From Adiantum capillus-veneris (Eukaryota > Streptophyta > Polypodiopsida > Polypodiales > Pteridaceae), in the NCBI GenBank assembly GCA_014529385.2, contig CM043953.1, forward strand, positions 66,700,872 through 66,764,871: a stretch of 64,000 bases of DNA, given 5' to 3'. The notes beneath the pieces were generated by a model that saw only the letters and a list, made by a program, of their open reading frames with translations, searched no databases and was not told the DNA's origin. Position 1 is the stretch's first letter. Each line of letters starts with the position of its first letter. The position numbers and the translations under genes are program-made. Positions 20,405 to 32,000 of the stretch are shown piece by piece.

Positions 20405-21860
20405 TTTTTTAAAAAGACACTAATATGTATATATTGAAAAAAAAAACCCCATGTTCTCAAATTCGGTACTACAAGTGACCTCCACCACTTCCAAACTTAG
20501 GTAGTAACACGAAGTGGCTAGCCCCCAAAAATCAAGTAGCTATTGTACCACCTTAGCATGCATGTACCCAGTATGTGAAAAATGTAAATGTGAGAGAAGT
20601 GAAGAAAGAGAATTTTCCCTTCCAAGCCCTATTCTTGCCTGTAGACAATAAGGATAATGTGAGGAGAGATGTACTTGTAGCAAGGAGAACCTAGAATTTT
20701 TAGAGAGAATGACTTTCTAAGAATAAGAGAGATAGATTTGGTTAGAGAGGGAGATGAAATGAAAAATGAAAAAGAGAAAAACAAGAAACCAACAAAATAT
20801 TAAAGTAAACACATCTTACTTGACAAACCCTATTTTGATGGAGAGAGAAGAAGAAGGCAGACTTCAAGCCATGATTGATGCACCAAGTTAAATTACTTCT
20901 TTGATTATAGTTGATCTTCCAAGGATAGCTTACAAGGTTGGCTAGTCTTCCTCTAGGAGCAAGTGTAGGCTTAGGCTTATGTTTATGGATAAGTACAATT
21001 AGGCATCAATCCTCTCACTCCCTTATGAATGAAGTTTAAGGAAGAAGAGGTTCCCTAATATAGGTGAAGGGAACCTCCAAGGGTTACACAAAAAAGAGAA
21101 GAGCCAGTGTGAATAGGAACTGGCAATGTTTGAAATGAGTTGTCCCTACATGATGTGGACAGTGACTGGGGTCTACCATTTTGATTATATCTCCCCATCC
21201 ATGGATTCAAATAAAAAACTAAAAATAGGAGAAAAAACTTGCATCTCATAAGCTACAACCCCATTTTATATATTTTTTACAATTTGGATTGCAACCTTGT
21301 GTTAAAAAATCATTAAAATAGAGTACTTTTTTGGTAGCAAAAGTCCTCTTGTGGTCCCCTTAGCCTAGACTTTCATTCGATTCCAATGGACACCTCATGC
21401 AATATGAAAGCATGACATTTCTCCTTGAGAAAGTTTTGTAAGAATCCTTGCAATAATGCATTAAAATAGGTTTATCTTTGAAAACAATGCAAGATAGTGT
21501 CCCACTAGGATTTGATTCCTTCCTAGTAGCTATTAACAAGAAATAAAAGAAAATATAAAAGATACATAGAATATATATATATATATATGCTGGAAGTTAC
21601 CCTAGATATAGGATCTAGATAGGGTGTGAGATGATAATGAGATAGTAGAAAGAAAGAACCAATGCTTTTTGCCCCAAGCTAAAGAGGCGGAGCTGAGGCT
21701 TTTGCCCATAGTACTTTCTAATGGTAAAGTAAGAATATGTTATCCTTGAGATAAATAATAGGATGTGAAAGAAATATTATTATTATATTTAGTTATACAT
21801 ATGTACATTATGGAACATATACTTATGTATCTAAAGTTTCACAAGATAAATCTCCTAAAA
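20405..21860. other. AT-rich non-coding DNA
   Basis: No frames of interest. Contains an (AT)n run at about 21570-21588. The right end merges with a decayed gypsy-2-type LTR. Confidence 0.4.
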
Positions 21861-22180
21861 TTCGTTCCCACTATGTACATGTCACAACACAAAATCCACC
21901 CTCTAAACCTGCACATCCTCTGGTATGTGCCACATTTTATTTTTTGCACCTTTAATTCCCTTGTAGATCTTCCATGATTTCATCTTCACTTTGATCTTCA
22001 CATGTGTTTTGCTCTTCCTCCTTCTCAACATCTTCTAAATCACTGTCTCCTCTTCTCTTAAACACTATCATCCTTTTCCCTACAATGGGAATCTTTACTC
22101 CTATACCACATAGTTTAGAAAAGGTATAAGTAGCATTTTTAAGCACCTTCACACAGCCAACCCTAATTGACCAAACCAAA
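21861..22180 (-). pseudogene. Relic of a gypsy-2-like element (integrase C-terminus, polypurine tract, LTR edge)
   Basis: The minus-strand frame 21952-22179 reads VLKNATYTFSKLCGIGVKIP, KRMIVFKRRGDSD and then an acidic tail. This parallels the gypsy-2 integrase end at 24034-24300 (GNATYTLHELDGTKMKIP, KRIKLFKRRDDTN). Downstream on that strand, 'ccaccctctaaacctgcacatcctc' at about 21897-21920 matches the gypsy-2 polypurine region, next to an LTR-like edge ending CACAACA near 21890. The rest of the element is absent. Confidence 0.7.
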
Positions 22181-22257
22181 CGCCGCTAGCCCTAATTGGC
22201 CAAACCATAAGCATCATCAGGAAACCCTAATCTGTTAAACCAAAAGCAGATTAAAGT

Positions 22258-22445
22258 GTAAACTACCTTACATTCTCTAGCCATGTCCGATCCCCATACA
22301 CCTTGTTCTAGGGGTGCACAGAGATCAAGACCACAGGGTTATACTTTTGACTTTATTGATCAATGCCTATATTAATGGGTGCAACATAAGTACACACCTA
22401 CCTCTACATGAAAATGCATGTAGATAAAGGATAAACCTTAATATT
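22258..22445 (+). repeat. Dispersed ~190-bp repeat, copy 2
   Basis: Begins ctaccttacattctcta and contains ggtgcacagagatcaaga, attgatcaatgcctatatt and the hairpin CTACATGaaaatgCATGTAG. It matches 22588-22780 and the inverse of 9140-9332. Confidence 0.75.
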
Positions 22446-22587
22446 GCAACAATTTAACCTAAAACTCCAATTAGCCAAACTAAGTTGATTTAATTTGTTG
22501 GTCAGCTAAGTCACTTAAAAGAAGAAAAAGTTAAGTACATTGGCATAGTTGTTAACCATTTTCCCTTTACAGTTTCTACATTGGCAC

Positions 22588-22780
22588 AATGTAAACTACC
22601 TCACATTTTCTAACCATGCATGATCCTTGCACACCTTAGTCGAGAGATGCACAGAGATCAGGACCACCGGATTATATTATCCTCTTTACTGATCAATGCC
22701 TATACTCATTGGTGAAACATAAGTACAGACCCATGTCTACATGACAATGCATGTAGAGGACAAATCCTAACACTCTACGG
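22588..22780 (+). repeat. Dispersed ~190-bp repeat, copy 3
   Basis: Begins ctacctcacattttcta, with atgcacagagatcaggac, actgatcaatgcctatact and the hairpin CTACATGacaatgCATGTAG. It has the same orientation as copy 2, starting about 330 bp further on. Confidence 0.75.
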
Positions 22781-23263
22781 GGATTTACACAACCAATCCT
22801 AAGCACCTTTACATGACTAACCAATTTAGAGTGGCCAAGTTAAAAGTTGCTAACCCTAAGCGGCTAGTCCTAAGTAGCTAGTACTATGCAGATTGAAGCA
22901 GCTAGAGTGTTAAGAACTAAAATGTAACCGTCTAGACCTAAGCGGCCAAACACGCCCAACCCTAAGCGGCGAATTATTGCAGACCAAAATGGCCAAACTA
23001 AAGATTTTCTAAATCGGTTTAGATAATTATCAAACAGCCATTCCTAACCACCTTAACAAAGCCAACTCCGAGCAAGAAAAGGAAACGCTAACCCTAAGCA
23101 GCTAACTGTAAGCGAACTAGATTGAAAAATCCCAATTGCTTATCTTAAGTGGCTAACCCTAGTAGTTATTGAAATTGATAAACTAATGGGACACTAACCC
23201 GATTTAGAGTGTCCAAATCAAAAGCATCTAACCCTGTAGCTATTCCTAAGTGGCTAACCCTAA

Positions 23264-23268
23264 GCGGT
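23264..23268. repeat. Target-site duplication AGCGG (left of gypsy-2)
   Basis: AGCGG at 23264-23268 is repeated at 35278-35282; the first A on the right is shared with the LTR end, so the duplication is 4 or 5 bp. Confidence 0.75.
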
Positions 23269-23975
23269 GTCAAGAAGTGCGCAGTGCGACACCCTAATTG
23301 GAGGCCTCACAGCCTCAACCATGTAGTGGAAGCAGCAGGGGACTGCACTAGCACCTTGTAAAGGAATGGCTGTATCTCCTTGATCATGTGCCCAAATGAG
23401 CTCATTCTTGGCTCTAAAAATTCCCACACAACTTGAGAAACAACGCCAACATCGTTAATGTGGCATTTCCGCTATTTTGGGCATTGTTTAGGTCATTTTT
23501 GACCATTTTTAGGCCATTTTTAGCCATGTTTAACCCAAAAATGTCGCTCCTTGTCCGTAAAAAGCCCAAACGAGCTGGGAAAAATCCCATTGGGATAAAA
23601 TTTCATGTTGAACCTCATTTTCCCACTTGGTTAGCACTTTGGACACATCTTTCACGCTAGCGCACGAAACCTTCTTTTTTTGGCCGAGACTGCCTGCATT
23701 GAACTTTCTGGGCAAAACGAGCGTGCCACTTCGAAACACTTGACATTTGTACATTCCCAAATCAAATTAGGCATATATTCATGTGTAAAAGCATTCCATG
23801 GTGCCACGTGTAGGGCCTCACCCGCCCGGCAAGGTATGTACACGACTGCAACCATGACATTCATTTTTGCATATATCACACTATGTACATTGTAGCATTT
23901 GGTCCCACACATCATAAACATTAAGAGTGAGGTAGATACTTTAATTTCACATTATGAACGTGCCATGGCACGACA
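23269..23975 (-). repeat. 3' LTR of gypsy-2 (internally deleted)
   Basis: Matches 34259-35278 but lacks about 310 bp between 'gtgcgcagtgcgac' and 'accctaattggagg'. The retained parts are highly similar. Confidence 0.88.
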
Positions 23976-23990
23976 TCCACCCCCTCTAAA
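23976..23990 (-). promoter_or_regulatory. Polypurine tract of gypsy-2
   Basis: On the minus strand this reads AGAGGGGGTGGA directly against the 3' LTR; it primes plus-strand synthesis. Confidence 0.75.
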
Positions 23991-24033
23991 CCTGCACATC
24001 CTCCGGCATGTGCCACAGATATCTTTTGTAGGT

Positions 24034-25338
24034 TCAGTGTTCATTTAAGTCAACATACATGTCGATTTGATAATTGCTTGCAACAAAATCTAACGCATCA
24101 TCCTCTTGTTCTTCATCTACATCCATACCATTTTCATCAGAGCCTTCATTTTGACCTTCTTGTGAATCAAAGGGATTTGTGTCATCTCTTCTTTTGAATA
24201 ACTTGATTCTTTTCCCTGCGATGGGAATCTTCATTTTTGTCCCATCTAATTCATGCAAGGTATAAGTCGCATTCCCATGTACACATTGAACCACATAAGT
24301 ACCAAACCATCTCTTTGAAAGATTTCTTATTGTTGAATGTTGGGTTTCAAGACAACTGTCATACACCAACACCCAATCACCTTCCTTAATAGCTTTAGGT
24401 CTGAGCCTATGCCTCTTGTCGAATTTGTCATTATTCTTTAACCTTGCATCTTTTAATCGTGCTACTTCAATCTCAATATCTTGGGGCCTTCTTTCTAACT
24501 GTTGTATGCACAAAGCAAGAAGGTCTTCCCTACTCATTCCATCTTCCCAAGGCAATACATTCCATGTGGGAATTACATCCTCAATCGAAATTATAGGTTT
24601 CTGACCATACATCAACTCAAAAGGCATATAACCAGTAACTCAGCTATGGGTTGTACAATCAGCCCATAAAGAATAAGGTAATACCTAGGCCACTCTCCCA
24701 TTTTACCTTTGCAGGCCCTAGCCAAAGCTTTAATGATAGGAGGATGTCACGCTCTAATTTTCCATTTCCCTCAGGATTATATGCAGTAGTGAGAGCAAGT
24801 TCAATGCCCAACCTAGAGAAAAACTCCCTTGCTTTGTCAGCATCCAACTCACCCCTTTCCGCTGTTATTTTCCCAACACAGCCATAACGGCTAATTACAT
24901 CATCCAAGAGGAACTTACATATCCCTTCTGTGCTTTTTGTTCTTAGAGCACAACCTTCAACTTGATTGGTTAAGACATCTCGTGCAAGCACTATGTATCT
25001 CATTTTCCATAATCCCAATGGCATTGTAACCAGATCTACTATCCACTTGTAATGCATGGCCAATGGGTAAGTAGGGTGCAACCCATCACGATGACGTACA
25101 TTTGAATACATTTGACACGTTTCATAGGACTCCACAAAGTGAGATACATCTTATACATACCTTTCCACCAATACCTCTCTTTCATTTTAGTAAAGGTGGC
25201 CCATACACCTCTATGTCCAGCATAAAGACTCTCATGAAACTTTTTCATAAGCTCATTTTGAGAGTCCTTATCATTCACAACTCTCATTGGCATTCCATTT
25301 CTTTGTTTTGGACGCTTCCATAAGTACCCATCTTTCAA
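24034..25338 (-). pseudogene. gypsy-2 integrase
   Basis: Three overlapping or abutting frames: 25338-25039 (N-terminal zinc domain, FHESLYAGHRGVWATFTKMK), 25135-24659 (core, with VDLVTMPLG, ITAERGELDADKA and YNPEGNGKLERD) and 24627-24034 (end, with RWFGTYVVQCVHGNATYTL and an acidic tail). The frame changes twice. In the core the usual S-D-N-G-E block is E-R-G-E-L-D, so the second catalytic Asp appears altered. Expected role: insertion of element cDNA; this copy is probably inactive. Confidence 0.82.
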
Positions 25339-25435
25339 AAAGTATCCATAGGCCTTTCTCCGTATTCTTTTTGAACTCTTGATCAGTCCACCCTTCTTGC
25401 CTTGTCAAAGTGCTCAGATAGCATCCACTGAGCAA

Positions 25436-26128
25436 CTAGTCACCTTGACATAGGTCTTCAGTAAACGACTCAAGTGCATTTGACAGGAAAACATGATCAC
25501 CCTTGGTATGAGAGATACTATAGAATTGTGTGCCTACATCATCGCCCTCGACAACCATGTATTCTTCTTTTTCATACCTTGCTCTTGAAAGCATATCTGC
25601 AACAAGATTATCTTTCCCTGCAATATTCTTAAATTCTGGATTCAAGGACTTTATGTAGGCAATCCATCTCAACATAGCAATGTTGGGAGTTGAGAAACTT
25701 ATGATAATTCCAAGAAGGGGTAGACAATCAGTCTCCACTATGACATTTGCTCCTATCAAATACTCTTTATCACATTTCAAAGCTGTGACTACTCCCCATA
25801 ACTCTAGTTTTCCCTGTGGATAGTCGCATTGACGAGCACTTAGGACTTTTGCTCCAAACCTCACCACATATCGCTTGCCATCATTATCATCTTGCCCAAT
25901 CGCCCATCCAATTCTTGTGGGGCTAATATCCACTGTCACAATTACATGTCTTCCACATTCATAGTTTGCTTTTCTCAAAGTTGGAGACATAAGTAGCAAC
26001 TTCTTTAATTTCCTCATGGCATGGGTATGCATTTCTTCCATTGAAACTTTTAGTTCTTTCTCAAAAGCTGATACAAACGCTCTGCTACATGTGCATAATG
26101 CGGAATCTAGATAACATAAAACACGCAT
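25436..26128 (-). pseudogene. gypsy-2 RNase H
   Basis: Contains HVIVTVDISPTRIGWAIGQD, AKVLSARQCDYPQGKLELWG, VIVETDCLPLLGIII and KDNLVADMLSRARYEK. These are the D, E, D and D blocks of the RNase H that follows RT in Ty3 elements. The frame is open for 230 residues but differs from that of the RT piece upstream. An almost identical second copy exists in the inverted repeat (27264-27905 and 31015-31656). Confidence 0.85.
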
Positions 26129-26181
26129 GCACCCAAGAACCTTCCAACCTCAGTGACATTTATAGATTTATCTTTCATTCT

Positions 26182-26963
26182 CTAGATTACATCAATCTTT
26201 GCAGGACAAGGCCTTCTACCATATGGCCCGCACATATGTCCCACAAAAAGAACTTCATTCACACCAAACACTGACTTTTGGCAAGACAAGGTAAGGTTCA
26301 CCTCTTCCATCCTTGACAAGATATTATCACAATCGTTGATATGGTTTTCCACATACTTTAGGCACCCCCTTGAGTCTAGAGCCACATCTTTATCACTTAC
26401 ATCACATCCTTTGATTGGCACATCATCAAGGAAAGGCATTGTAGTTTGCGGTATGAAGTCACGTAGGAATTTGTTCATACCATCCATCATGTGTGCAACT
26501 GAATTCGTTGCCCCCTGAGGTAAGGTGCACATCCTTACTAAACCGAAGGGTGTGCTCATGGTAGTCAAGTCCCTGCTTTCCATTGCTAGTTGGAACTCAT
26601 CATACCCTGAGTACAAATCTCCCACATAATATATTGCCCTTCTTGCAAATGCCTCTGCAAACTCATCGACAACTGGCCCTATACCCACATTTCTGATTGT
26701 CACCTTGTTACAGGTTGCATAGCTTGAATAAAGCGTAAAGAACCATTTTTCTTTGGAAGAGTGAACCACTTGTTTGAATATGGAGCACAAGAAGGCTCCA
26801 AGGTACCAATCTTGATCTTTTCATTAAGCAACTCAATGAGCTTTGGCAAATGAGCCTTTGGAACAGGAATAGTCCTCAAGTTCCAAGGTACATGAGGGAT
26901 AGTGAAGATCACCATAGGAGCAACAATGGATGGATCAACACACCCTATCTCATAGGACTCCAC
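26182..26963 (-). pseudogene. gypsy-2 reverse transcriptase, 5' end cut by the rearrangement
   Basis: Two frames. 26963-26700 has VPKAHLPKLIELLNEKIKIG and YSNKWFTLPKKNGSLRFIQ; 26790-26182 has VGIGPVVDEFAEAF, SGYDEFQLAMESRDLTTMST and the catalytic PFLDDVPIKGC. The 5' edge at about 26954 is artificial: RT sequence is joined to integrase sequence through the shared bases CATAGG. Upstream protease and linker sequence is therefore missing from this strand. Confidence 0.83.
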
Positions 26964-28477
26964 AAAGTGAGATACATCTTATACATACCTTTCCACCATT
27001 ACCTCTCTTTCATTTTAGTAAAGGTGGCCCATACACCTCTATGTCCAGCATAAAGACTCTCATGAAACTTTTTCATAAGCTCATTTTGAGCGTCCTTATC
27101 ATTCACGACTCTCATTGGCATTCCATTTCTTTGTTTTGGACGCTTCCATAAGTACCCATCTTTCAAAAAGTATCCATAGGCCTTTCTCCGTATTCTTTTT
27201 GAACTCTTGACCAGTCCAGCCTTCTTGCCTTGTCAAAGTGCTCAGATAGCCTCCAATGAGCAACTAGTCACCTTGACATAGGTCTTCAGTAAACGACTCA
27301 AGTGCATTTGACAGGCAAACATGATCACCCTTGGTATGAGAGATACTATAGAGTTGTGTGCCTACATCATCGCCCTCGACAACCATGTATTCTTCTTTTT
27401 CATACCTTGCTCTTGAAAGCATATCTGCAACAAGATTATCTTTCCCTGCAATATGCTTAAATTCTGGATTCAAGGACTTTATGTAGGCAATCCATCTCAA
27501 CATAACAATGTCGGGAGTTGAGCAACTTGTGATCATTCCAAGAAGGGGTAGACAATCAGTCTCCACTATTACATTTGCTCCTATCAAATACTCTTTATCA
27601 CATTTCAAAGCTGTGACTACTCCCCATAACTCTCATTTTCCCTGTGGATAGTTGCGTTGACGAGCACTTAGGACTTTTGCTCCAAACCTCACCACATATC
27701 GCTTGCCATCATTATCATCTTGCCCAATCACCCATCCAATTCTTGTGGGGCTAGTATCCACTGTCACAATTACATGTCTTCCACATTCATAGTTTGCTTT
27801 TCTCAAAGTTGAAGATATAAGTAGCAACTTCTTTAATTTCATCATGGCATGGGTATGCATTTCTTCCCATTGAAACTTTTTGTTCTTTCTCAAAAGCTGA
27901 TACAAAAGGCTCTGCTACATGTTCATAATGCGGAATCCAGATAAAATAAAACACACATGCACCCAAGAACCTTCCAACCTCAGTGACATTTATACATTTC
28001 TCTTTCATTCTCTGGATTACATCAATCTTTGCAGGACAAGGCCTTCTACCATATGGCCCGCACATATGTCCCACAAAAAGAACTTCATTCACACCAAACA
28101 CTGACTTTTGGCCAGACAAGGTAAGGTTCACCTCTTCCAACCTTGACAAGATATTATCACAATCCTTGATATGGTTTTCCACGTACTTTTGGCACCCCCT
28201 CGAGTCTAGAGCCACATCTTTATCACTTACATCACATCCTTCGATTGGCACATCATCAAGGAAAGGTATCGTAGTTTGCGGTATAAAGTCACATAGGACT
28301 TTGTTCATACCATTCATCATGTGTGCAACTGAATTTGTTGCCCCCTGAGGTAAGGTGCACATCCTTACTAAACCGAAGGGTGTGCTCATGGTAGTCAAGT
28401 CCCTGCTTTCCATTGCTAGTTGGAACTCATCATACCCGGAGTAAAAATCTCCCACAGAATATATTTCCCTTCCTTCA
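26954..28477 (-). repeat. Left arm of a 1,524-bp near-perfect inverted repeat
   Basis: Pairs base for base with 30443-31966 (paired coordinates always sum to 58920, so no net indels). It carries the integrase zinc-domain start, RNase H and RT of a second gypsy-2 copy on the minus strand. Only a handful of substitutions were seen (near 27235, 28445 and 28466). Confidence 0.93.
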
Positions 28478-28635
28478 GAGTCGTGAATGATAAGGACGCT
28501 CAAAATGAGCTTATGAAAAAGTTTCATGAGAGTCTTTATGCTGGACATAGAGGTGTATGGGCCACCTTTACTAAAATGAAAGAGAGGTAATGGTGGAAAG
28601 GTATGTATAAGATGTATCTCACTTTGTGGAGTCCT
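28477..28635 (+). repeat. 159-bp extra copy of the integrase zinc-domain segment
   Basis: Matches 31808-31966 in direct orientation and 26954-27112 in inverse orientation. It sits directly at the inner end of the left arm and is joined to gag sequence near 28640. Confidence 0.85.
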
Positions 28636-29531
28636 ATGAAACCTCTCAAATTTCATCAATCTGTGGTGAAGAAATTGGACCAATTTAAAGGTAAAGATGC
28701 AACAAAGTATCTTTGTGGGTATGTAAAGGAGATTGAGCTTCATCGAGTGCCCTAAGCAGAGATTGTGCAAAGTTTAGAACTTGCTATGGTTCCCGAGATC
28801 AGACATCATGTAAGGGGAATTAGAAATGAGCATGGGGCAACTTGGGAAGCATTCAAATTAGCCTTGAAGGAAGATTATTTCATGGAGGACTCTGAAAGGA
28901 TAACAAAGAGGAATTTCTTAGACTAGGTAGTTCGGCCAAAAGAGGGGCTCTCACCTACCGAATTGCAAGGGAAATCGAACGCCGTTATGATCAACTTGCA
29001 AGAACTGCAAAGGCTACTCTAAACTCGGAGAAGACAGAGCTCGTTTTGCAAGCCGCAGGTAAAGAGATTCAAGAGAAGTTAGAGCTACTACTTGAGGATA
29101 AGGATGCGGAGCAGGGTTTGAAGACTGATTTGAATGAGGTGGAAGACACAATTTCACTGCTAGCTAAGCGACAACGACAAAGGGACAAGATGATAGTCAA
29201 CCCTACTCAATCCCCAAGTGCTCCCGAGAGTCCTATAAAGCCCGTTATTGTGTTTCCAAAGAGTGACAAGTCCATTCTAGACGATATTGTCAAGGGAATG
29301 CAAGAGCTCAAGTTAAAGCTTACAAGGCTAGAAGAAAAGGGGCAACCATCAGGTCAATCTACAGGGCAACGACCGCAAACCAGAGAAGGCTTTGTCAATA
29401 GATGCATATGGTGCGATAGTACTGACCATGAAAGGAACCGTGAAAGTCTTAGAGAGCAACCCTTGCCAAACACAAACAAAGAGTTCAAGGACTATAGGGA
29501 TATGAGGGGTTTTGGCCATGTACCATTTTAG
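28636..29531 (+). pseudogene. Second gypsy-2 gag copy, plus strand
   Basis: Homologous to the minus-strand gag at 32001-32832: RGIRNEHGATWEAFKLALKE, then SERITKRNFLD, then QAAGKEIQEKLELLLEDKDA and NPTQSPSAPESPIKPV. Stops (TAA near 28753, TAG near 28924) and a frameshift near 28965 break it. The CCHC knuckle is damaged: CIWCDSTDHERN lacks the last Cys. It is diverged from the minus-strand gag, so it comes from a different element copy. Confidence 0.75.
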
Positions 29532-29701
29532 AGCGGGATTGCAGTGGTACAAGAAGATAAAGGTTCTCGCATGATGTATATGCAAAGGAAACATTTTCTA
29601 CAAGTTTTGTAGGATTATCACACTATGGATCTATTGCTTTTACAGAGTGTGAGGACTTAAAGCGTGGTGAACGACAACATGTAAATAGTGTACAAAGAGG
29701 T

Positions 29702-30427
29702 TTGAAGATGAATGGTTTGCTAGAAGATGATGAATGCATTGCAAGCATGTTTGATGAGTGTTCTTTTGTGGATACTATGCAAGGTTTGGAGTCTTTAATG
29801 GATTGCAATTTGCATATGGGAAGTGAGGTTGTGAAAGTATGCTCAATAGAAATGTACAAGGTCATTGAAGATTTCAAAAATTCTCAAGGTGTTGATGTAC
29901 GAGTGGAGACTAAGTATAAGTCCGTGGCAAAGAAAGTGAAACCAGTGGCATTACCTCTACCAAAAGACTGCACAAATAAGATGGAACAAGCTGCTTTTCA
30001 ACCTACCCTTCGTGACCCAAGCAAGATTGGACACAAGTTCACAAAGGATTCTTTGAAAGAGTTAAAGGTTGGTTGCGAGGACAGTTTGACAAAAGCTGAA
30101 AAGATATGCTTTGAAGACATGCCTGCCAAACATGGAAAAGCTTTTGCATTTGAACCCTATGAGATAGGGTGTGTTGATCCATCCATTGTTGCTCCTATGG
30201 TGATCTTCACTATCCCTCATGTACCTTGGAACTTGAGGACTATTCCTGTTCCAAAGGCTCATTTGCCAAAGCTCATTGAGTTGCTTAATGAAAAGATCAA
30301 GATTGGTACCTTGGAGCATTCTTGTGCTCCATATTCAAACAAGTGGTTCACTCTTCCAAAGAAAAATGGTTCTTTACGCTTTATTCAAGATATGCAGAAA
30401 TGTGGGTATAGGGCCAGTTGTCGATGA
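29702..30427 (+). pseudogene. Second gypsy-2 pol copy: linker and RT start, plus strand
   Basis: Encodes a spacer with CIASMFDECSFVDTMQGLES, then FAFEPYEIGCVDPSIVAPMV and VPKAHLPKLIELLNEKIKIG, the region before and at the start of RT. Near 30395-30400 about 25 bases are missing relative to the minus-strand copy. This shifts the frame, so RT continues in 30433-31133. The segment supplies pol sequence that is missing from the minus-strand element at 26954. Confidence 0.75.
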
Positions 30428-30442
30428 GTTTGCAGAGGCATT

Positions 30443-31966
30443 TGAAGGAAGGGCAATATATTCTGTGGGAGATTTGTACTCCGGGTATGATGAGTTCCAA
30501 CTAGCAATGGAAAGCAGGGACTTGACTACCATGAGCACACCCTTCGGTTTAGTAAGGATGTGCACCTTACCTCAGGGGGCAACGAATTCAGTTGCACACA
30601 TGATGAATGGTATGAACAAAGTCCTATGTGACTTTATACCGCAAACTACGATACCTTTCCTTGATGATGTGCCAATCGAAGGATGTGATGTAAGTGATAA
30701 AGATGTGGCTCTAGACTCGAGGGGGTGCCAAAAGTACGTGGAAAACCATATCAAGGATTGTGATAATATCTTGTCAAGGTTGGAAGAGGTGAACCTTACC
30801 TTGTCTGGCCAAAAGTCAGTGTTTGGTGTGAATGAAGTTCTTTTTGTGGGACATATGTGCGGGCCATATGGTAGAAGGCCTTGTCCTGCAAAGATTGATG
30901 TAATCCAGAGAATGAAAGAGAAATGTATAAATGTCACTGAGGTTGGAAGGTTCTTGGGTGCATGTGTGTTTTATTTTATCTGGATTCCGCATTATGAACA
31001 TGTAGCAGAGCCTTTTGTATCAGCTTTTGAGAAAGAACAAAAAGTTTCAATGGGAAGAAATGCATACCCATGCCATGATGAAATTAAAGAAGTTGCTACT
31101 TATATCTTCAACTTTGAGAAAAGCAAACTATGAATGTGGAAGACATGTAATTGTGACAGTGGATACTAGCCCCACAAGAATTGGATGGGTGATTGGGCAA
31201 GATGATAATGATGGCAAGCGATATGTGGTGAGGTTTGGAGCAAAAGTCCTAAGTGCTCGTCAACGCAACTATCCACAGGGAAAATGAGAGTTATGGGGAG
31301 TAGTCACAGCTTTGAAATGTGATAAAGAGTATTTGATAGGAGCAAATGTAATAGTGGAGACTGATTGTCTACCCCTTCTTGGAATGATCACAAGTTGCTC
31401 AACTCCCGACATTGTTATGTTGAGATGGATTGCCTACATAAAGTCCTTGAATCCAGAATTTAAGCATATTGCAGGGAAAGATAATCTTGTTGCAGATATG
31501 CTTTCAAGAGCAAGGTATGAAAAAGAAGAATACATGGTTGTCGAGGGCGATGATGTAGGCACACAACTCTATAGTATCTCTCATACCAAGGGTGATCATG
31601 TTTGCCTGTCAAATGCACTTGAGTCGTTTACTGAAGACCTATGTCAAGGTGACTAGTTGCTCATTGGAGGCTATCTGAGCACTTCGACAAGGCAAGAAGG
31701 CTGGACTGGTCAAGAGTTCAAAAAGAATACGGAGAAAGGCCTATGGATACTTTTTGAAAGATGGGTACTTATGGAAGCGTCCAAAACAAAGAAATGGAAT
31801 GCCAATGAGAGTCGTGAATGATAAGGACGCTCAAAATGAGCTTATGAAAAAGTTTCATGAGAGTCTTTATGCTGGACATAGAGGTGTATGGGCCACCTTT
31901 ACTAAAATGAAAGAGAGGTAATGGTGGAAAGGTATGTATAAGATGTATCTCACTTTGTGGAGTCCT
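30443..31966 (+). repeat. Right arm of the inverted repeat (RT, RNase H, integrase start)
   Basis: Exact counterpart of 26954-28477. It encodes SGYDEFQLAMESRDLTTMST, PFLDDVPIEGC, the RNase H blocks and the start of the integrase zinc domain on the plus strand. It ends abruptly at agtcct 31966, joined to minus-strand gag sequence. Confidence 0.93.
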
Positions 31967-32000
31967 TGAAGGTGAGTGTGGTGTCAGGACTGCAGCGATC

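Larger units (their letters stand above)
22181..23268. repeat. Field of CCCTAA-containing degenerate repeats (left part)
   Basis: Words such as taaccctaagcggct, gccaaccctaa and ggccaaacc recur irregularly, all in the same orientation. The field continues at 35283-36500, because gypsy-2 inserted into one AACCCTAAGCGG word. These are not perfect plant telomere repeats (CCCTAAA). Confidence 0.6.

Noticed and set aside
22181-23268. Telomere or interstitial telomere array
   Set aside because: The words contain CCCTAA but are irregular and lack tandem CCCTAAA units; kept only as a degenerate repeat field.
27919-28348. Plus-strand frames opposite the RT copies (also 30572-31001)
   Set aside because: They are antisense shadows of gypsy-2 RT, identical in both arms because the arms are identical.
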